Shown here in pieces: positions 42,206 through 44,834 of a DNA stretch of 44,834 nt. Position numbers and translations under genes: made by a program. The notes beneath the pieces are model-generated. The model searched no databases and had not been told where the DNA came from. It saw nothing but the letters and a program-made list of their open reading frames with translations. This DNA is from Gammaproteobacteria bacterium (GTDB taxonomy: Bacteria > Pseudomonadota > Gammaproteobacteria > Pseudomonadales > Azotimanducaceae), in assembly GCA_007694905.1 (NCBI GenBank), contig REEU01000172.1, forward strand, positions 1 to 44,834, written 5' to 3'. The number at the start of each line of letters is the position of its first letter. The first letter of the stretch is position 1.

Positions 42206-44685
42206 CACGGATAGTCCTCCGGCGCGGGAGGCGGCCCGGGCGGATTGGGTGCGACGGGATTCGCCGGCATCGATGTGTGTCCCGGCCCAGGATTCGTTTC
42301 GCGGCCGAGGCTGCGGGTGAGCTCCGAGAGTTCCTCGACGCGCTGCTGCACCTGTTGGTTGAAGGAATCCTGCGACCAGCCCCCTGCGGCATCGCGGGCC
42401 CCGGCGGTGATGCCGGACAGCAGCTCGAGGGCATCGTCGATGTCGTCCATGGCCCAAACGCTGAAGCGGCCAGCCGCCACGGCTGCGACCACGTCCGGCC
42501 GCAGCATCAGGTTGCGCATGTTGTCCGCTGGAAGCAGAACGCCCTGCTGGCCCGTCAGGCCACGCGCGGCGCAGACGTCGTAAAACCCCTCGACCTTTTC
42601 GTTCGCGCCGCCGATGGCCTGGGCGCGACCGTACTGATCCATGGAGCCGGTGACGGCAATGTCCTGGCGCAGAGGAATGTCCCCGAGGGCGGACAGCAGG
42701 GCGCAGACCTCTGCAATGGTCGCGCTGTCGCCTTCGATACCACCATAGGATTGCTCGAAGGCGAGGGAAGCGTGCAGCGAGAGAGGGATGCGTGGCGCAT
42801 AGCGTTGACCGATGAAGGCGCCGAGAATCATGACGGCCTTGCTATGGATGTTGCCGCCGAGCCGTGCTTCCCGCTCGATGTCCAGGATTTCGCCGCGACC
42901 GAGGCGCGCGGTTGCGGTGATGCGTGACGGTTGGCCAAATGCGAAATCACCAACCTGCAGAACCGACAGACCGTTGACTTGTGCAACCTGTTTGCCCTGT
43001 GTTGCGATGACAACAGTGCCGCGGACGATACGCTCATGGATGTCGTCGCGAATCCGTTCGAGTCGCTCCACATGGGCGTCGATGGCGATCTGAACGTGGG
43101 CGGCGTCAATGAATCTGCTGTTTTGGCCCCTGGCGATGTGGTCGGACTCGCGCACCAGATCGGCGAGTCGGCGGGTGTGAGCGGAGAGTTTCTCCGCGTC
43201 GCCCACCAGACGTGCACTGTGATCGACGATGCGTGCCACCGCTGCAGGTCCAAGAGGCAGCAGTTTCTCGTCACGGGCGATGCTGCCGAGCAGGCGGGCG
43301 TAGCGGTGGGCGTTGTCGTCGCTGCGGTCCACCCGATCCGACAGGTCTGCCGGCACCTTGAACAGCTGGGGGAAATCCGGGTCGTAGGCGGAGAGCAGGT
43401 AGTAGGTCTGGCGCGCACCCAGCAGAATGACCTTGACGTCGAGTCGGATGGGCTCCGGATCGAGGCTCAGGACGTGGCCGAAGCTGAGATACTCGCTTGC
43501 ACTCTCGATGCGGATCTCGCCGTCGAACAAGGCCCGCTTCAGGGCGTCCCATGCGAACGGCTTGCTTAGCAGCCGCTCTGCTTCGATCAGCAGATAGCCC
43601 CCATTGGCACGATGCAGCGCGCCTGGCTTGATCAGGGTGAAATCGGTGACCAGGGAGCCGAGTTCGCTGCGATGCTCCAATCGACCAACAAGATTCTCGA
43701 GGGTGGGGTGAGTCTCGAACACCACTGGCGCGCCGCCGCCGTCGCTGTGGTCGATGAGCAGGTTGACTCGGTATCGGCTGTAGAACTGCTCCGGTGACCG
43801 GTAGGGGAGGCCAACCTGGCCGGGTCCATGATCATGCTCGAGTGCAAGGATGGTCTGAGCGTTGTCGAGCACGTCGCTGGCGAGATCCTTCGCCCAGGTG
43901 AGCACCTCCGACCATCCCTGCCAGCGACGTCGTAGAGTGGTTACCAGGCGGTTGATGGCGGCCTCGATGAACTCTCTCGCCATGGCCTTCTGAGCTCTGA
44001 CGAGTTCCTGCTGGCGCGCTGGAAGATCCTGAAGCTGGGTCATGAGGCGCTCTGTCATGGTCTCGATGGCGCTGGAGATCGCGTTGCGCTCCTCCTCCGG
44101 GAGCGCCTGAAAGTCATCGTTGTCGAGCACCTTGCCGTCACGTACCGGCGCGAAGGCGAATCCCTGAGGCGTCTGCAGCATGGTCAGGTCATGCGTTTCC
44201 GCTTCCTTCTGGATCTGTTGCAGCGCTTCCTTCTGCTTCCTCTCGAAGCCCTGCTGCAGTTCGCCTATGCGGCGCTGGAACCCTTCTTCCCGGAACAGCG
44301 AAGGAATGACCGCACGCACATCCTCGATGAGCTGGTCCGCGTCGCGGGCGAGACGATGGGCCTCCCCTGCCGGGAGGCGCAGTGACCGGGGACGATCCGG
44401 ATGCTTGAAGTCATTGAGGTAGCACCAGTCGGCGGGAGTCGATCGCTGTGCAGCCGTCTCACAGACCAGTGCATCCACCAGCTGGCGGCGGTCCGTTGCG
44501 GGATCGCCGAGCACGAACAGGTTGTAGCCGCTCGCGCCCATTTCGAGGGCGAAGCGAACCGCGCGCGAGGCGCGCTCCTGGCCTATACCGTCGCGCAGCG
44601 GCGGCAGATCCGCTGTGGTGGCGAAATCGAACACGGAGACCTGAGTCTCAGGGCGAATCTGTTCTGCGGACAGGGTCCGGATCAT
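42205..44685 (-). CDS. Lon-family (LonB/YcbZ-like) protease with degenerate ATPase site
   Basis: The 826-residue protein has an N-terminal AAA_32-type region, long helical coiled-coil (about 130-250) and a C-terminal Lon protease domain with catalytic S654 (GIEGDSATIAEV) and K697 (GANEKVEG). The Walker A equivalent reads LGDPATDRR (59-67), without the GK[ST]; the hydrophobic strand before RLL reads GGYLLIEAERLL. The family is known to have weak or absent ATP motifs in YcbZ-like members. A Pro-rich tail (about 795-826) is disordered. The ATG has AAGGAGG at 6 nt. It is a probable ATP-independent or weakly ATP-dependent protease of the cytoplasm. Confidence 0.88.
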   Translation of the reverse strand: MIRTLSAEQIRPETQVSVFDFATTADLPPLRDGIGQERASRAVRFALEMGASGYNLFVLGDPATDRRQLVDALVCETAAQRSTPADWCYLNDFKHPDRPRSLRLPAGEAHRLARDADQLIEDVRAVIPSLFREEGFQRRIGELQQGFERKQKEALQQIQKEAETHDLTMLQTPQGFAFAPVRDGKVLDNDDFQALPEEERNAISSAIETMTERLMTQLQDLPARQQELVRAQKAMAREFIEAAINRLVTTLRRRWQGWSEVLTWAKDLASDVLDNAQTILALEHDHGPGQVGLPYRSPEQFYSRYRVNLLIDHSDGGGAPVVFETHPTLENLVGRLEHRSELGSLVTDFTLIKPGALHRANGGYLLIEAERLLSKPFAWDALKRALFDGEIRIESASEYLSFGHVLSLDPEPIRLDVKVILLGARQTYYLLSAYDPDFPQLFKVPADLSDRVDRSDDNAHRYARLLGSIARDEKLLPLGPAAVARIVDHSARLVGDAEKLSAHTRRLADLVRESDHIARGQNSRFIDAAHVQIAIDAHVERLERIRDDIHERIVRGTVVIATQGKQVAQVNGLSVLQVGDFAFGQPSRITATARLGRGEILDIEREARLGGNIHSKAVMILGAFIGQRYAPRIPLSLHASLAFEQSYGGIEGDSATIAEVCALLSALGDIPLRQDIAVTGSMDQYGRAQAIGGANEKVEGFYDVCAARGLTGQQGVLLPADNMRNLMLRPDVVAAVAAGRFSVWAMDDIDDALELLSGITAGARDAAGGWSQDSFNQQVQQRVEELSELTRSLGRETNPGPGHTSMPANPVAPNPPGPPPAPEDYP

Positions 44686-44834
44686 GGGCGTCCTCCTTGC
44701 GCCGATATCATGGCACAGCGTCGAGCAGGTGGTCTTGATCCGGGTCATAGCAGGGCCCTGTCCCCACCGCGCCACAGCTTAGGGAAGTGCTGATCAATTC
44801 CTCCACGGCTGTGCGGGTGATTGCCGGTGCAGTG
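44686..44834. other. Upstream region of the Lon-family gene to window edge
   Basis: The 149 bp hold no gene. On the minus strand a -35-like TTGATC lies near the edge, but I see no clear -10 or heat-shock (sigma32) promoter, and the sequence is cut by the window end. Confidence 0.4.

Overview
The window reads as a chromosomal segment of a GC-rich, aerobic, salt-adapted gammaproteobacterium. Evidence: a complete Na+-translocating NADH:quinone reductase operon (nqrABCDEF) preceded by a long-form glyceraldehyde-3-phosphate dehydrogenase, as I recall from Pseudomonas; a complete ectoine operon with its own aspartokinase and a divergent MarR regulator (ectR / ectABC-ask); and many acyl-CoA genes (three AMP-forming ligases, an enoyl-CoA hydratase, an SDR, two kinases of the ACAD10/11-LvaA type). 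Species cannot be fixed from sequence alone. I saw no phage, transposase, CRISPR array, tRNA or rRNA; horizontal transfer is not evident.

Layout. 1-307: a 46-bp direct repeat with palindromes, then an operator-like dyad. 308-4976: three overlapping genes for a 2-oxoacid:acceptor oxidoreductase with an FAD/NAD(P)/ferredoxin partner. 5174-12884: gap and nqrA-F. 12885-13410: repeat-rich spacer. 13411-23131: fatty-acid/acyl-CoA region (ligase, patatin-like lipoprotein, HxlR-like remnant, enoyl-CoA hydratase, Nudix hydrolase, luciferase-like oxidoreductase, outer-membrane barrel protein, second ligase, SDR). 23175-27146: DUF502 membrane protein, a coupled M81-peptidase/class III aminotransferase pair, and a small unknown. 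27156-31894: ectoine locus ending in a clear terminator. 32007-34487: kinase / DUF6285 / kinase operon. 34594-37862 (minus): secreted subtilase and a PrcB-like lipoprotein, behind a long leader that can fold. 38714-41407: MerR-type regulator divergent from a third acyl-CoA ligase. 41411-44685 (minus): Lon-family protease and a universal stress protein.

How it fits together. The acyl-CoA ligases, hydratase, SDR and kinases point to activation and beta-oxidation of fatty, hydroxy- or keto-acids. The 2-oxoacid oxidoreductase is placed to exchange electrons between 2-oxoacids, ferredoxin and NAD(P)H, while Na+-NQR oxidises NADH and exports Na+. Ectoine supplies the organic osmolyte for the same salty habitat. 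Most useful leads: the LvaAB-like double-kinase operon; the structured leader of the subtilase/PrcB operon; the tandem 19-bp dyads beside the truncated HxlR-like gene; and the Cys/His-rich C-terminal domain of the MerR regulator. All functions come from reading protein motifs by eye; no database search was run.
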